Below are positions 38,237-47,643 of a DNA stretch of 64,000 nt, in pieces. This DNA is from Actinoplanes siamensis (GTDB taxonomy: Bacteria; Actinomycetota; Actinomycetes; Mycobacteriales; Micromonosporaceae): the NCBI RefSeq assembly GCF_016862395.1, contig NZ_BOMW01000045.1, positions 1-64,000 on the forward strand, written 5' to 3'. Below the pieces are notes generated by a model, which had not been told where the DNA came from, ran no database searches, and was given only the letters and a program-made list of their open reading frames with translations. The first letter of the stretch is position 1, and the number at the start of each line of letters is the position of its first letter. The position numbers were made by a program, and so were the translations under genes.

Positions 38237-39456
38237 GAAAGTCCCTCTGGCATCGGGTTGGACAGCTCCTTCATCTCGCTGATGGCGGGCACGGCCATCG
38301 GGTCCAGGCCATGCGCCAGGGCCAGGTACAACGACGCGAAGTCGGGCACCGCGACAAGCGAGGCCAGCCGCTCCAGCGTCGAACCGCCTTCGGCGGTCAG
38401 CACGTCGCAGCGTACGCCACGTCGATCGGCGAGAGTCTGGATGGCGTCCGCCCGGCGCTCCTCGACGGCGACCGGCTCGTCGGCGTCGTCCTCCGGGTTG
38501 AGCCCGCCGTCGCGGAGCACCACGAGACGCAGCCGGGTCAATGCCTCGTCCTCGTCGTCCGGGTCGGCGAAGATGTCCCGCGACCCCTCGGCCAGGCCGC
38601 CGAAGACGCCGTCGAGCAGGCCCACCCGGCCGCGGCCGGCCTCGCCCAGCGCGCCGGCCATCACCGGGTACCGCGCGTTCGCGGCGAGGGTGTCGGCGAA
38701 GCGCCGGGCCGCGACGGTGGCCAGCGGGGACGAGCCCCAGACGATCGGCACCGAGCCGGCCAGGCCGAGGGCGAGCGCCTTGGCCGGGTTGACGAACGAG
38801 TCGGCGCCGGGGCGGCAGCGCTCGGCGTCCGCGTCCAGCCGGGTGGCGGTCTCGGCGATGTCCGCCTCGGTGACCTTGACCAGGCCCAGCGCACGGCCGG
38901 CGAGCAGCACCGGGACGGCCAGGCCCCAGAGCGTGGCCCGAGCCGGGGCGCGGCGCGGCACGCCGATGAACGGCGCCCGGGCCCGCTCGGCCACCGCCTC
39001 GAGCTCGGAGTCCGGATTGCCGATGGCGACCAGCCGGGCGCCGCGGCGGGCCGCCGCCTCGGCCGCGGCCAGCGCCTCGGGGCTGCGGCCGGAGGCGGAC
39101 ACCGCGATCACCACGTCGGCAGCGCCGACCCAGCCGGGGATGCCGGCGCTGCGGTGCCCGATGATCGGCACCGGGCAGCGCGGGCCGGCGACGGTGGACA
39201 GGATGTTGCCGGTGAGGCCGGCGGTGCCGATGCCGGCGACCACGACGGCACGCGGCCGGCCCTCGTCGGCGAGCATGGTCAGGTCGACCTCGGCGGCCAG
39301 CGCCGCGGTCTCCCGGACCTGGGCGCCGGCCGACGCGGTGGCCCGCAGCATCCCGCCCGGGTCGTTGTCGAGCATCGACTTCTCGTCGTTGAGCAGCGAC
39401 TCGTCGGCGACCCGGTGCCCGTTGACCCCCGAGGAGCCCTCCAACGGATTGACCAT
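38233..39456 (-). CDS. SIS-domain sugar-phosphate isomerase (PGI/PMI-like)
   Basis: Predicted 407 residues. It resembles the Rv3256c family, similar to bifunctional phosphoglucose/phosphomannose isomerases. SIS features are VVVAGIGTAGLTGNILSTVAG, VVIAVSASGRSPEALAAAEAA and LALAGSVPIVWGSSPLATVAARRF. Cytosolic and probably acting on hexose-6-phosphates between glycolysis and mannose supply; exact activity is not proved for the family. The ATG shares one base with the Trm112 stop (TGATG), and the 3' end overlaps the CDF start by four bases. Confidence 0.88.
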   Translation of the reverse strand: MVNPLEGSSGVNGHRVADESLLNDEKSMLDNDPGGMLRATASAGAQVRETAALAAEVDLTMLADEGRPRAVVVAGIGTAGLTGNILSTVAGPRCPVPIIGHRSAGIPGWVGAADVVIAVSASGRSPEALAAAEAAARRGARLVAIGNPDSELEAVAERARAPFIGVPRRAPARATLWGLAVPVLLAGRALGLVKVTEADIAETATRLDADAERCRPGADSFVNPAKALALGLAGSVPIVWGSSPLATVAARRFADTLAANARYPVMAGALGEAGRGRVGLLDGVFGGLAEGSRDIFADPDDEDEALTRLRLVVLRDGGLNPEDDADEPVAVEERRADAIQTLADRRGVRCDVLTAEGGSTLERLASLVAVPDFASLYLALAHGLDPMAVPAISEMKELSNPMPEGLS

Positions 39457-39650
39457 CAGTGGTCCTCCCCCTTCTCCCCGGCACCGGTACGGGCCTCGTC
39501 GAGAAGGAGGATCGGGATGTCGTCCTTGATGTCGAAGATTCGGCCGCACTCCGTGCACGTCAGCGTCTGCCCGCCGGCGTCGTAGTCGAGAGGCGCGTGA
39601 TGAGTGTCCGGGCAGGCCAGGATTTCCAGCAACTGCGGATCGAGCGCCAC
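39456..39650 (-). CDS. Trm112-family zinc ribbon protein (UPF0434)
   Basis: Predicted 64 residues. Cys-pair layout is LLEILACPDTHHAPL and LTCTECGRIFDIKDDIPILLLDEA, with the conserved C-terminal DIPILL segment. In eukaryotes and archaea Trm112 activates methyltransferases; the bacterial small homologues are less studied. GTG start with AAGGAG eight bases upstream. It lies between manB and the SIS gene, coupled to the latter. Confidence 0.9.
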   Translation of the reverse strand: MALDPQLLEILACPDTHHAPLDYDAGGQTLTCTECGRIFDIKDDIPILLLDEARTGAGEKGEDH

Positions 39651-39693
39651 CGATCTACTCCTTTTGCAACGGCCGAAGCGTGTCCCCGCGATC

Positions 39694-41073
39694 CTAACCG
39701 CGAACGATGGCGAGCACCTCGTCCCTCAGGGAGGCCATCCGGCCGGCGTCCGGCGCCTCCACGTTCAGCCGCAGCAACGGCTCGGTGTTGGACGCGCGCA
39801 GGTTGAACCAGGAGCCGTCCTCGAACGAGAAGGTCAGACCGTCCAAGTCGTCCACCCGGGCGTCCGGGAACGCGGCCCGCACCTCGAGGCTCTTGGCGGC
39901 GGCGTCGGCCACCGTGGAGTTGATCTCACCGGACGCCTGGTACCGCTCGTACTCCGCGGCGAACTCGGAGAGCGGCCGGTCCTGCCCGCCGAGCGCGGCC
40001 AGCACGTGCATCGCGGCAAGCATGCCGGTGTCGGCGAACCAGAAGTCCCGGAAGTAGTAGTGCGCCGAGTGTTCGCCGCCGAAGACCGCGTTGGTCTGGG
40101 CCATCTCGGCCTTGATGAACGAGTGGCCGACCCGGCTGCGCACCGGCTTGCCGCCGTTCTCCACGATGATCTCCGGCACCGCGGACGAGGTGATCAGGTT
40201 GTGGATGATCGTGCTGCCCGGGAACTTGGCCAGCTCACGGGCCGCGACCAGCGCGGTGACCGCGGACGGCGAGACCGGGTCGCCGTTCTCGTCGACCACG
40301 AAGCAGCGGTCCGCGTCGCCGTCGAAGGCCAGGCCGATGTCGGCGCCCTGCTCGCGCACCGCGCGCTGCAGGTCCACCAGGTTCTTCGGGTCCAGCGGGT
40401 TGGCCTCGTGGTTCGGGAACGAGCCGTCCAGCTCGAAGTAGAGCGGCACGATGGTCAGCGGCAGCGCGGTGAGGACCTGGTCGCCGAGCACGGCCGGGAC
40501 GGTGTAGCCGCCCATCCCGTTGCCGGCGTCCACGATGACCTTGAGCGGGCGGATCCGGCTCAGGTCGACAAGCGAGCGCAGGTGCGCCGCGTAGTCGCCG
40601 AGCAGGTCGCGCTGCTCCACCCGGGACGGGCCGTCGGCCTCCGCGTTCAGGTCGCCGAGCAGCTCCTGGGCCCGCTGCCGGACCACGACCAGGCCGCTGT
40701 CCTGGCCGACCGGGCGGGCGCCGGCGCGGCACAGCTTGATCCCGTTGTACTTCGCCGGGTTGTGACTGGCGGTGAACATCGCGCCGGGCAGGCCCAGCGA
40801 GCCGGAGGCGTAGTACAGCTGGTCGGTCGAGGCCAGTCCGATGTTGATCACACCGGCGCCGGCCGCGTTGACCCCCCGGGCGAACGCGGCGGCCAGAGCC
40901 GGGCCGGACTCGCGCATGTCGTGCCCGATGACGATCTGGTCCGGCTGGTCACCGGACTCACGGAGCATCTCGATGAACGCCGTGCCGATCGCCCGGGCCA
41001 CCGGCTCGTCGAGCTGGTCCGGGACGGTCCCCCGGACGTCGTACGCCTTGATGATCTGGGACAGATCGAGCAC
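39694..41073 (-). CDS. manB: Phosphomannomutase/phosphoglucomutase
   Basis: Predicted 459 residues of the alpha-phosphohexomutase family. The catalytic phosphoserine loop is TASHNP, the Mg site DGDADR, the sugar loop GEHSAHYYF and the phosphate loop RASNTEP. It makes mannose-1-P for GDP-mannose and possibly glucose-1-P. The GTG at 41073 has a GGAG site seven bases upstream. First gene of the manB-Trm112-SIS-CDF-manA run. Confidence 0.96.
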   Translation of the reverse strand: MLDLSQIIKAYDVRGTVPDQLDEPVARAIGTAFIEMLRESGDQPDQIVIGHDMRESGPALAAAFARGVNAAGAGVINIGLASTDQLYYASGSLGLPGAMFTASHNPAKYNGIKLCRAGARPVGQDSGLVVVRQRAQELLGDLNAEADGPSRVEQRDLLGDYAAHLRSLVDLSRIRPLKVIVDAGNGMGGYTVPAVLGDQVLTALPLTIVPLYFELDGSFPNHEANPLDPKNLVDLQRAVREQGADIGLAFDGDADRCFVVDENGDPVSPSAVTALVAARELAKFPGSTIIHNLITSSAVPEIIVENGGKPVRSRVGHSFIKAEMAQTNAVFGGEHSAHYYFRDFWFADTGMLAAMHVLAALGGQDRPLSEFAAEYERYQASGEINSTVADAAAKSLEVRAAFPDARVDDLDGLTFSFEDGSWFNLRASNTEPLLRLNVEAPDAGRMASLRDEVLAIVRG

Positions 41074-41139
41074 GAACCCACTCCTAACCGAAAGCCCTGT
41101 TGGGGCTGAGGCTAGCGGAGCGCCGGCCACGGCACGCTT

Positions 41140-41814
41140 TTATCCACACGACCGCGCCGGTCGGCTGAGCAGATCACGGCACGCCCGGTCCGCCGCCCGG
41201 GTGGTCTCCGGCAGCCGGTGGCGCGGAGCCAGCCGCAGGGTCAGCGCACACGCGTTGTCCAGGGCGATCCGGTGTCCGACCGAGACGAAGACCGGTTTCA
41301 CGCCGGTCCGGGTACGCAGCACCGCGCCGACCGTCTCGCCCTCGTCGATCAACGCGGAACGGCTCCCGCGCTCCTCGCCGACCGGCTCCCATTCACCTAC
41401 CAGCCTGGTCTTCCCGACCCCGAACGAGGGAAGATCGGTGAGCACGCCGAGGTGCGCGGCGAGGCCGAACCGCCGCGGATGGGCCAGCCCGTGCCCGTCG
41501 CAGACCAGCACGTCCGGTCGCACGGTCAGCTTCGCCAACGCCGCCATCAGGGCCGGCACCTCGCGGAAGGCGAACAGGCCCGGGACGTACCGGAAAGCGG
41601 GTCTGCCGTTGATCGTCACCAGGTCCCGGACCGTGAGGTCCGCGGCGTCCAGGACCACCACGGCCGCGCTCAGGCGGTCGCCGGAGTCGTCGTAGGCGAC
41701 ATCGAGGCCGGCCACGGTGGCCGGATCCGCCGGGCCGGGGGCGGAGACCACCCGGGCGCGCAGGGCGTCCTGCGTGGCCAGCGCCTCTTCTTCGGTACGG
41801 GGCCAGAACTCCAC
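41140..41814 (-). CDS. nfi: Endonuclease V
   Basis: Predicted 224 residues, usual length. The catalytic acidic residues are D38 in GLDVAY, E85 in YVPGLFAFRE and D106 in VCDGHG, and the metal/DNA loop HPRRFGLAAH and GVGKTRL are intact. It nicks DNA or RNA next to inosine. The GTG at 41814 gives a family-like start. It lies 66 bases upstream of manB on the same strand and is divergent from the GAF regulator. Confidence 0.95.
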   Translation of the reverse strand: MEFWPRTEEEALATQDALRARVVSAPGPADPATVAGLDVAYDDSGDRLSAAVVVLDAADLTVRDLVTINGRPAFRYVPGLFAFREVPALMAALAKLTVRPDVLVCDGHGLAHPRRFGLAAHLGVLTDLPSFGVGKTRLVGEWEPVGEERGSRSALIDEGETVGAVLRTRTGVKPVFVSVGHRIALDNACALTLRLAPRHRLPETTRAADRACRDLLSRPARSCG

Positions 41815-41886
41815 GACGGCAGCATAGACAGTGTTGTCTCCGGCGGTGACACACGTCACGATGAGTGGGTTTGGAGGTGCCCGCCC

Positions 41887-43137
41887 GTGAATCCGTGGCT
41901 TGCCCTGGCCCCCGGTGACGATCCCGCCGAGCGGATCCGCGAGGTGGGGCGCGCGCACGAGAGGTTCCTGGCCGGCAGCGCCCGTCCCGTGCCGGTCCGC
42001 GCCGTCGTCGCCGAGTCCTGGGCGCGGTCGGCCGGCTGGATCGGGGCGGACGGCACCGCGCCGATCGTGCTGCGCGACGACGAGCTGGAGGCCTACCGCT
42101 CGGCGCACCCGCTGGCCCGGGTCATGCCGATCTTCCGCGACCTGCTCGGCGGACTGGCCGACGACGGCGACCACATCCTGGCGGTCTGCGACGCGCACGG
42201 CCGGCTGCTCTGGGTCGAGGGGCACGCCGCCACGCTGCGCGGAGCCGCCTCGATGAACTTCGTGCCGGGTGCCCGCTGGGACGAGGCGCACGCCGGCACC
42301 AACGCCCCGGGCACCGCGCTCGCCGTCGACCACGCGCTGCAGATCTTCGCGACCGAGCACTTCAGCCGCTCGGTGCAGCGCTGGACGTGCACCGCCGCGC
42401 CGATCCACGACCCGGGCGGGCGGCTGCTCGGCGCGATCGACGTGACCGGCGGGAACCACCTGGCCAACCCGCACAGCCTGGCGCTGGTCCGGGCCACGGC
42501 GCTGGCGGCTGAGACGTACCTCCGCGGGCTCGCGCCGCCGCGGGCGGAGCCGGCGGTCGCGGCACTCGGCCGGGACGAGGCGGTGCTCGCGTCCGGGCGG
42601 ACCCGGGCGAGCCTCAAACGTCGCCACTCCGAGCTGCTGGTTCTGCTCACCACGCATCCCGAGGGCCGGACCGGCGACCAGCTCGGCCTCGACCTGTACG
42701 GCGACGACGCGAACCCGGTGACCGTCCGCGCCGAGCTGTCCCGGCTGAGACGGATCCTCGGACCGGAACTGCTCGATTCGCGCCCCTACCGGTTGCGACG
42801 CCGCCTCACCACCGACTTCGACGCCGTGCTGGAGCACCTCGGCAACGGGCGGACGCCCCTGGCGCTGGACGCCTACCCCGGACCGCTGCTGCCCGGCTCG
42901 GACGCGCCGGGCATCGTCCGGCTCCGGCGGATGATCGAGGGCCGGTTGCGCACCGCGGTCCTCGCCACCGGCGACCGGCGCCTGCTGCGCGCCTGGATCG
43001 ACAGCCAGTGGGGCGCCGACGACCTGGAGATCTGGGAGGCGTACACCCGGCTGGCCCCGAACGACCTGGCCGCCGCCCGCCGCGCCGCCGCACTGGCCGC
43101 CGACTACGCGTGCAACGTCCGTGCAACGTCGCCGTGA
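41887..43137 (+). CDS. GAF-domain regulator with winged-helix output domain
   Basis: Predicted 416 residues. Residues about 80-205 look like a GAF sensor (ILAVCDAHGRLLWVEGHA, FVPGARWDEAHAGTNAPGTA, WTCTAAPIHDPGGRLLGAID), as in AcoR-type activators. At 243-305 a winged-helix pattern resembling OmpR/SARP domains follows (RHSELLVLLTTHPEGRTGDQLG, VTVRAELSRLRRILG). No AAA+ sigma-54 domain is present. The start is GTG with GGAGG nine bases upstream. It precedes an aldehyde dehydrogenase and DUF779 by 32 bases, so it probably controls them. Confidence 0.88.
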   Translation: MNPWLALAPGDDPAERIREVGRAHERFLAGSARPVPVRAVVAESWARSAGWIGADGTAPIVLRDDELEAYRSAHPLARVMPIFRDLLGGLADDGDHILAVCDAHGRLLWVEGHAATLRGAASMNFVPGARWDEAHAGTNAPGTALAVDHALQIFATEHFSRSVQRWTCTAAPIHDPGGRLLGAIDVTGGNHLANPHSLALVRATALAAETYLRGLAPPRAEPAVAALGRDEAVLASGRTRASLKRRHSELLVLLTTHPEGRTGDQLGLDLYGDDANPVTVRAELSRLRRILGPELLDSRPYRLRRRLTTDFDAVLEHLGNGRTPLALDAYPGPLLPGSDAPGIVRLRRMIEGRLRTAVLATGDRRLLRAWIDSQWGADDLEIWEAYTRLAPNDLAAARRAAALAADYACNVRATSP

Positions 43138-43169
43138 CTAACGTCCGCCCCAAACGAGGAGGCGAGACC

Positions 43170-44693
43170 GTGACCACGTACACCCCGCCCGGTTCCGACG
43201 GCGCGATCGTCAACTACCAGTCCCGTTACGACCACTACATCGGCGGCGAGTTCGTCGCCCCGGCCAAGGGCCAGTACTTCGAGAACCCTTCCCCGGTCAC
43301 CGGCCGGGCCTTCACCGAGATCGCCCGGGGCACCGCGGACGACGTCGAGAAGGCCCTGGACGCGGCGCACGGCGCCGCCGACGGGTGGGGCCGCACCTCG
43401 CCGGCCGAGCGCGCCAACATCCTCAACCGGATCGCCGACCGGATGGAACAGCACCTGGAGAAGCTGGCCGTCGCCGAGGCCTGGGAGAACGGCAAGCCGG
43501 TCCGCGAGACGCTGGCCGCCGACATCCCGCTCGCCATCGACCACTTCCGCTACTTCGCGGGCGCGATCCGGGCCCAGGAGGGCACCGCGGGCGAGTTGGA
43601 CGAGGACACCGTGGCGTACCACTTCCACGAGCCGCTCGGCGTCGTCGCCCAGATCATCCCGTGGAACTTCCCGATCCTGATGGCCACCTGGAAGCTGGCG
43701 CCCGCGCTGGCCGCCGGCAACGCCGTGGTGCTCAAGCCGGCCGAGCAGACCCCGGCCTCCATCCACTACCTGTTCTCGCTGATCGGCGATCTGCTGCCGG
43801 CCGGCGTGGTGAACATCGTGAACGGCTTCGGCGTGGAGGCCGGCAAGCCGCTGGCCAGCTCGAACCGGGTGGCCAAGGTGGCGTTCACCGGCGAGACCAC
43901 GACCGGGCGCCTGATCATGCAGTACGCCTCGGAGAACCTGATCCCGGTCACCCTGGAGCTCGGCGGCAAGAGCCCGAACATCTTCTTCGACGACGTCAGC
44001 CGTGCCGACGACGACTTCTACGACAAGGCGTTGGAGGGCTTCTCGATGTTCGCGCTGAACCAGGGGGAGGTCTGCACCTGCCCGTCCCGGGCGCTCATCC
44101 AGCAGAGCCACTACCAGGACTTCCTGGCCGCCGGCGTGAAGCGGGTGGAGAACCTCAGGCAGGGCAACCCGCTGGACACCGACACCCAGGTGGGCGCGCA
44201 GGCCTCCAACGACCAGTTGGAGAAGATCCTGTCGTACCTGGACATCGGCCGGCAGGAGGGCGCGCGGGCGCTGACCGGCGGCGCGCGCGCCGAGCTCGGC
44301 GGCGACCTGTCCGGCGGGTACTACGTCCAGCCGACGATCTTCGAGGGCCGCAACGGGATGCGGATCTTCCAGGAGGAGATCTTCGGACCGGTGGTGTCGG
44401 TGACCCCGTTCGCCGACTTCGACGACGCCATCAAGATCGCCAACCACACGCTGTACGGCCTCGGCGCCGGGGTGTGGACACGGGACATCAACACGGCGTA
44501 CCGGGCCGGGCGCGCGATCAAGGCCGGCCGGGTCTGGACCAACTGCTACCACCTGTACCCGGCGCACGCCGCGTTCGGCGGTTACAAGCAGTCCGGCATC
44601 GGCCGGGAGAACCACCGGATGATGCTGGACCACTACCAGCAGACGAAGAATCTGCTGGTCAGCTACTCGCCCAAGGCCATGGGGCTGTTCTAG
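43170..44693 (+). CDS. NAD-dependent aldehyde dehydrogenase (acetaldehyde type)
   Basis: Predicted 507 residues. Motifs of the ALDH superfamily are PWNFPILM, the cofactor loop VAFTGETTTGR, the general base region LELGGKSPN, and the nucleophile site GEVCTCPSRAL. The first Cys of CTC aligns with the active-site thiol. It resembles AldB/ExaC-type enzymes that oxidise acetaldehyde or similar. The GTG start has GAGGAGG six to seven bases upstream. Its 3' end is 2 bases from the DUF779 gene, so they are co-translated. Confidence 0.94.
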   Translation: MTTYTPPGSDGAIVNYQSRYDHYIGGEFVAPAKGQYFENPSPVTGRAFTEIARGTADDVEKALDAAHGAADGWGRTSPAERANILNRIADRMEQHLEKLAVAEAWENGKPVRETLAADIPLAIDHFRYFAGAIRAQEGTAGELDEDTVAYHFHEPLGVVAQIIPWNFPILMATWKLAPALAAGNAVVLKPAEQTPASIHYLFSLIGDLLPAGVVNIVNGFGVEAGKPLASSNRVAKVAFTGETTTGRLIMQYASENLIPVTLELGGKSPNIFFDDVSRADDDFYDKALEGFSMFALNQGEVCTCPSRALIQQSHYQDFLAAGVKRVENLRQGNPLDTDTQVGAQASNDQLEKILSYLDIGRQEGARALTGGARAELGGDLSGGYYVQPTIFEGRNGMRIFQEEIFGPVVSVTPFADFDDAIKIANHTLYGLGAGVWTRDINTAYRAGRAIKAGRVWTNCYHLYPAHAAFGGYKQSGIGRENHRMMLDHYQQTKNLLVSYSPKAMGLF

Positions 44694-44695
44694 CG

Positions 44696-45070
44696 ATGGC
44701 CACCCGCGTCGACGTGACTCCCGCAGCCGCCGAGATGATGCGGCGGCTGCGGGAGCAGCACGGCCCCTTGATGTTCCACCAGTCCGGCGGCTGCTGCGAC
44801 GGCAGCTCGCCGATGTGCTACCCGGAGGGCGAGTTCCGCACCGGCGGTTCCGACGTGCTCCTGGAGTCCCTGGCGATCGACGGGGTGCCGGAGCCGATCA
44901 CGTTCTGGATGTCGGCGGCGCAGTTCGAGCTCTGGCGGCACACGCACCTGACGGTGGACGTGGTCCCCGGGCGCGGCGCCGGCTTCTCGCTGGAGGCGCC
45001 CGAGGGGGTCCGTTTCCTGATCAGGTCCCGGCTGCTCACCGAGGAGGAGCTGGCCGAGCTGGCGAATTGA
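44696..45070 (+). CDS. DUF779 family protein
   Basis: Predicted 124 residues. It carries the family's signature FHQSGGCCDGSSPMCYP, with adjacent cysteines that could bind a metal, and a compact beta-rich rest. DUF779 genes usually follow AldB-type aldehyde dehydrogenases; their function is not known and an accessory or maturation role is plausible. Start two bases after the ALDH stop. Confidence 0.93.
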   Translation: MATRVDVTPAAAEMMRRLREQHGPLMFHQSGGCCDGSSPMCYPEGEFRTGGSDVLLESLAIDGVPEPITFWMSAAQFELWRHTHLTVDVVPGRGAGFSLEAPEGVRFLIRSRLLTEEELAELAN

Positions 45071-45095
45071 GAGCCTGATCCGGGGTACGGACCGG

Positions 45096-45659
45096 TCAGG
45101 TCAGGGGCGCCGGGTCGGTCCGCAGCCGGCTGTAGAGCACGCCGTCCTGCCACCCGCCGGCGCGAAACTCCGCGGCGCGGATCACTCCTTCCCGCTGGAA
45201 CCCCGCCTTCACCAGCGACTTCTGCTCGGCGATGTTCTCCGGGTGGGTGCCGGCCTGGATCCGCTGGACCGGCCAGTGCCGGAAGAGGTAGTCGCAGAGC
45301 ATCGCCTGCGCCCGCCAGCCGATGCCACGCCCCCGGAAGTCCGGCAGCAGCACGATGCCGATCTCCTGGTAGGACGCGCGCCCCGAGTAGAGGCCCTGGC
45401 GGTGCTGGACCAGGCCGGCGGTGACGCCGTCCACCTCCACGATCAGGTCGCTCCGCTCGTCGGACAGGTGACCGTTCTCGGCGAACCGGCGAGCGATCGC
45501 GCCGACGTCCCGGAAGCCGTTCCAGTCGAGCCCGAGCAGATCCGGCTCGGTTGCGAAACGTCGCAAAAGGTGCAGATCATCTTCGCGGAGGGGGCGCAAG
45601 CGGACGACCCCGGGCGGGTGAGGGACGGGACGGGCGGTCGCTTCCGGATCGATACTCAT
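45096..45659 (-). CDS. GNAT N-acetyltransferase (RimJ/RimL-like)
   Basis: Predicted 187 residues, single GNAT domain. Visible are VRLRPLREDDLHLLRRFA, EIGIVLLPDFRGRGIGWRAQAMLCDYLF with the acetyl-CoA loop, and NIAEQKSLVKAGFQREGVIRAAEFRAGGWQDGVLYSRL. Pattern matches ribosomal-protein or small-molecule acetyltransferases; substrate unknown. The ATG at 45659 is taken; longer in-frame sequence upstream is not typical of the family. Confidence 0.9.
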   Translation of the reverse strand: MSIDPEATARPVPHPPGVVRLRPLREDDLHLLRRFATEPDLLGLDWNGFRDVGAIARRFAENGHLSDERSDLIVEVDGVTAGLVQHRQGLYSGRASYQEIGIVLLPDFRGRGIGWRAQAMLCDYLFRHWPVQRIQAGTHPENIAEQKSLVKAGFQREGVIRAAEFRAGGWQDGVLYSRLRTDPAPLT

Positions 45660-45835
45660 ATCACCAGTGTGTCGCGGCACACTACATCCTTTTCCGGACA
45701 TCCGGCGGCGTGCTGAGGGGGTGGACGAGGTGCGCCAGGATGCGGAGAACCACTGCGAAGGATGCGTACCGACTTGGCGACCCGCCGGTTCGCAAGGCAT
45801 CCTCGTCAGTCGCCGATGATCTGGGGAGGTAATCG

Positions 45836-46690
45836 ATGCGGCTGTCCCACACCCGGAAGGCCCTCCTGATCAGCTTGTCGCTGATCATGGCCGGTCTTCT
45901 CGGCCAGGCGGCTGCGGCCGAATCGTCCCACAGCGCGGCCACCCCACCAGTGGCGATCGCGCCGAGCACGATTCCCGCCGAGCCCCCGGTCACCCGGAAA
46001 CCAACCCCCGAACCCAGCCGGACCAGCCCGCGTACGGAGAAGACCACCGTCCCCAAGAGCAGGAAGAAGCCGAAGGCGCGCACCGGCCCGGGCGGCGCCT
46101 GGCTCACCACCGGCTCCAAGGGCGTCGCGCTCACCTTCGACGACGGTCCCGACCCGGCGAACACCCCGGCCCTGCTGAAGCTGCTGGCCAAGCAGCGTGT
46201 GAAGGCGACGTTCTGCCTGGTCGGCTCGAACGTGAAACGCCACCCCGACCTGGTCCGCAAGATCGTGGCCGGCGGGCACACGCTGTGCAACCACACCTGG
46301 GACCACGACCTCAAGCTGGGCAGGAAGACGCCGGCCCAGATCCGCGCCGACATGTCCCGCACCAACGCCGCGATCCTGGCCGCCGCCCCCGGGGCGAAGG
46401 TCAAGTATTTCCGCTCCCCCGGCGGCAACTTCACCCCGCAGGTCGTGAAGATCGCCAAGGAGCTGGGGATGACGTCGATCTACTGGAAGGTCGACCCGCG
46501 GGACTGGGACCACCAGCGCGAGGAGTCGGACGGCGCGCACACCAACCGGGTGATCAATTCGGTGAAGCGGAACACCCGGCCGGGGGCGATCGTGCTCTCC
46601 CACGACTACGCCCAGCCGGACACCATCCGGGCCTACGCCACGTTGCTGCCCTGGCTCCGCAAGCGCTACCGCCTCATCGCCCTCCCCTGA
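45836..46690 (+). CDS. Secreted polysaccharide deacetylase (NodB domain)
   Basis: Predicted 284 residues. A signal peptide (KALLISLSLIMAGLLGQAAAA) precedes a Pro/Thr/Lys-rich linker. The NodB core has TFDDGPD, the metal site NHTWDHD, RSPGGNF, WKVDPRDWD and IVLSHDY, the five motifs in order. It deacetylates N-acetylglucosamine or related sugars in peptidoglycan or other polymers outside the cell. GGGGAGG six bases before the ATG supports the start. Confidence 0.94.
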   Translation: MRLSHTRKALLISLSLIMAGLLGQAAAAESSHSAATPPVAIAPSTIPAEPPVTRKPTPEPSRTSPRTEKTTVPKSRKKPKARTGPGGAWLTTGSKGVALTFDDGPDPANTPALLKLLAKQRVKATFCLVGSNVKRHPDLVRKIVAGGHTLCNHTWDHDLKLGRKTPAQIRADMSRTNAAILAAAPGAKVKYFRSPGGNFTPQVVKIAKELGMTSIYWKVDPRDWDHQREESDGAHTNRVINSVKRNTRPGAIVLSHDYAQPDTIRAYATLLPWLRKRYRLIALP

Positions 46691-47090
46691 GCGGGGCCAC
46701 CGCCTCGGCACCACGGCCCGGCCCGCCGGCCCCGCTCAGGCCGGCCACACGCCACCGGACCCGGCAGGCCCGCCAGGAGTGTGCCGAGGACCCGGGACAC
46801 CTCCCAGCAGCAGACCACAGCCGGCGGCTGGCCGCCAAGGGTTCCTCGATGGCGCGGAGACACCTCCCAGCACCGGCTGGGGGCTTGTGGCTGGGATTCG
46901 GGGGCGGCTCCGGGGGTGGAGGGTTTTCCGGGCCTGAGCGACACGACGGCTTGGCCCCGCGCCCGCCGGGCGGGCGGCGTGCGGGGCCGGTGGGGCGCCG
47001 GGGGCTCGGGTCAGTGGGGGGCTCTGACACAGTGGCCGAGGGCTCCGGGTCAATGCCGGGGGCTTCGGGTCAGTGGGCGAGGGCTCCGGG
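46691..47090. other. Intergenic region between convergent genes
   Basis: 400 bases between the deacetylase and the convergent DUF3499 gene. Open frames are Pro/Arg/Gly-rich shadows. Its second half contains degenerate repeats of a GGGTCAGTGGG-type unit described separately; no clear gene. Confidence 0.5.
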
Positions 47091-47100
47091 TCAGTGGGAG
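47001..47100. repeat. Degenerate tandem repeats of GGGCTCnGGGTCAGTGGG
   Basis: About four imperfect copies with a spacing near 25 bases (centred at about 47008, 47044, 47068 and 47088) read GGGCTCCGGGTCAGTGGG or close variants. They run into the last ten bases of the DUF3499 gene, so the unit may form its 3' end. Confidence 0.65.
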
Positions 47101-47456
47101 GGCGGGATGACCCGGAGGTGGCCTCGGCGACCGGTCTGGTGGCCCGGCTGAGGGTCCTGCGTCTCCGGCCGCGGGGGCGGGGCCGGGCGGGCCGCTTCCC
47201 GGACGGCCTCGGCCAGCGCGACCAGATCGTCCGTGGTGGGCGGCGGCGGGGCGAAATCGCCGTCGTGCCGGACGAGCTCCCAGCCTCGGGGGGCGGTGAG
47301 GCTGCGGGCATGCGGCTCGCAGAGGTCGTAGGTGTGCGGTTCGGCGAACGCCGCGAGCGGTCCGACGACAGCTGTCGAATCGCTGTAGACGTAGGTCAGG
47401 GTGGCGACCGCCTGTCGGGGACAGCCGTTCCGGGAGCAGCGCCGTGGTGACCTCAC
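47091..47456 (-). CDS. DUF3499 family protein
   Basis: Predicted 121 residues. The N-terminal Cys-rich part (CSRNGCPRQAVATLTYVYSDSTAVVGPLA, then CEPHA) is the recognisable DUF3499 core, likely a zinc site. The C-terminal 45 residues are Pro-rich. In actinobacteria this small protein lies next to manB and a metallopeptidase-like gene, as with Rv3258c. The start is GTG. Function unknown. Confidence 0.9.
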   Translation of the reverse strand: MRSPRRCSRNGCPRQAVATLTYVYSDSTAVVGPLAAFAEPHTYDLCEPHARSLTAPRGWELVRHDGDFAPPPPTTDDLVALAEAVREAARPAPPPRPETQDPQPGHQTGRRGHLRVIPPSH

Positions 47457-47643
47457 GGCGGCACGTTATCTCTCCGCCGGGCTTTCTGGGGAGCGTTACC
47501 CCGCGACACGCCGGCCCGCGATGCATCACGATTCGGCCATGGTCGGGCGACACGCCGTCTCGATGGGACGAATTAACGGGTCAGACACACGGTCAGGAAC
47601 GGGCTGACCACTGATGTCGCCCGGGTGGGGATACGCTCAGCGT

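Noticed and set aside
37274..39484. 736-codon reverse-strand frame spanning the CDF transporter and beyond
   Set aside because: Its upstream half is a shadow of the SIS isomerase gene; the transporter starts at 38236.
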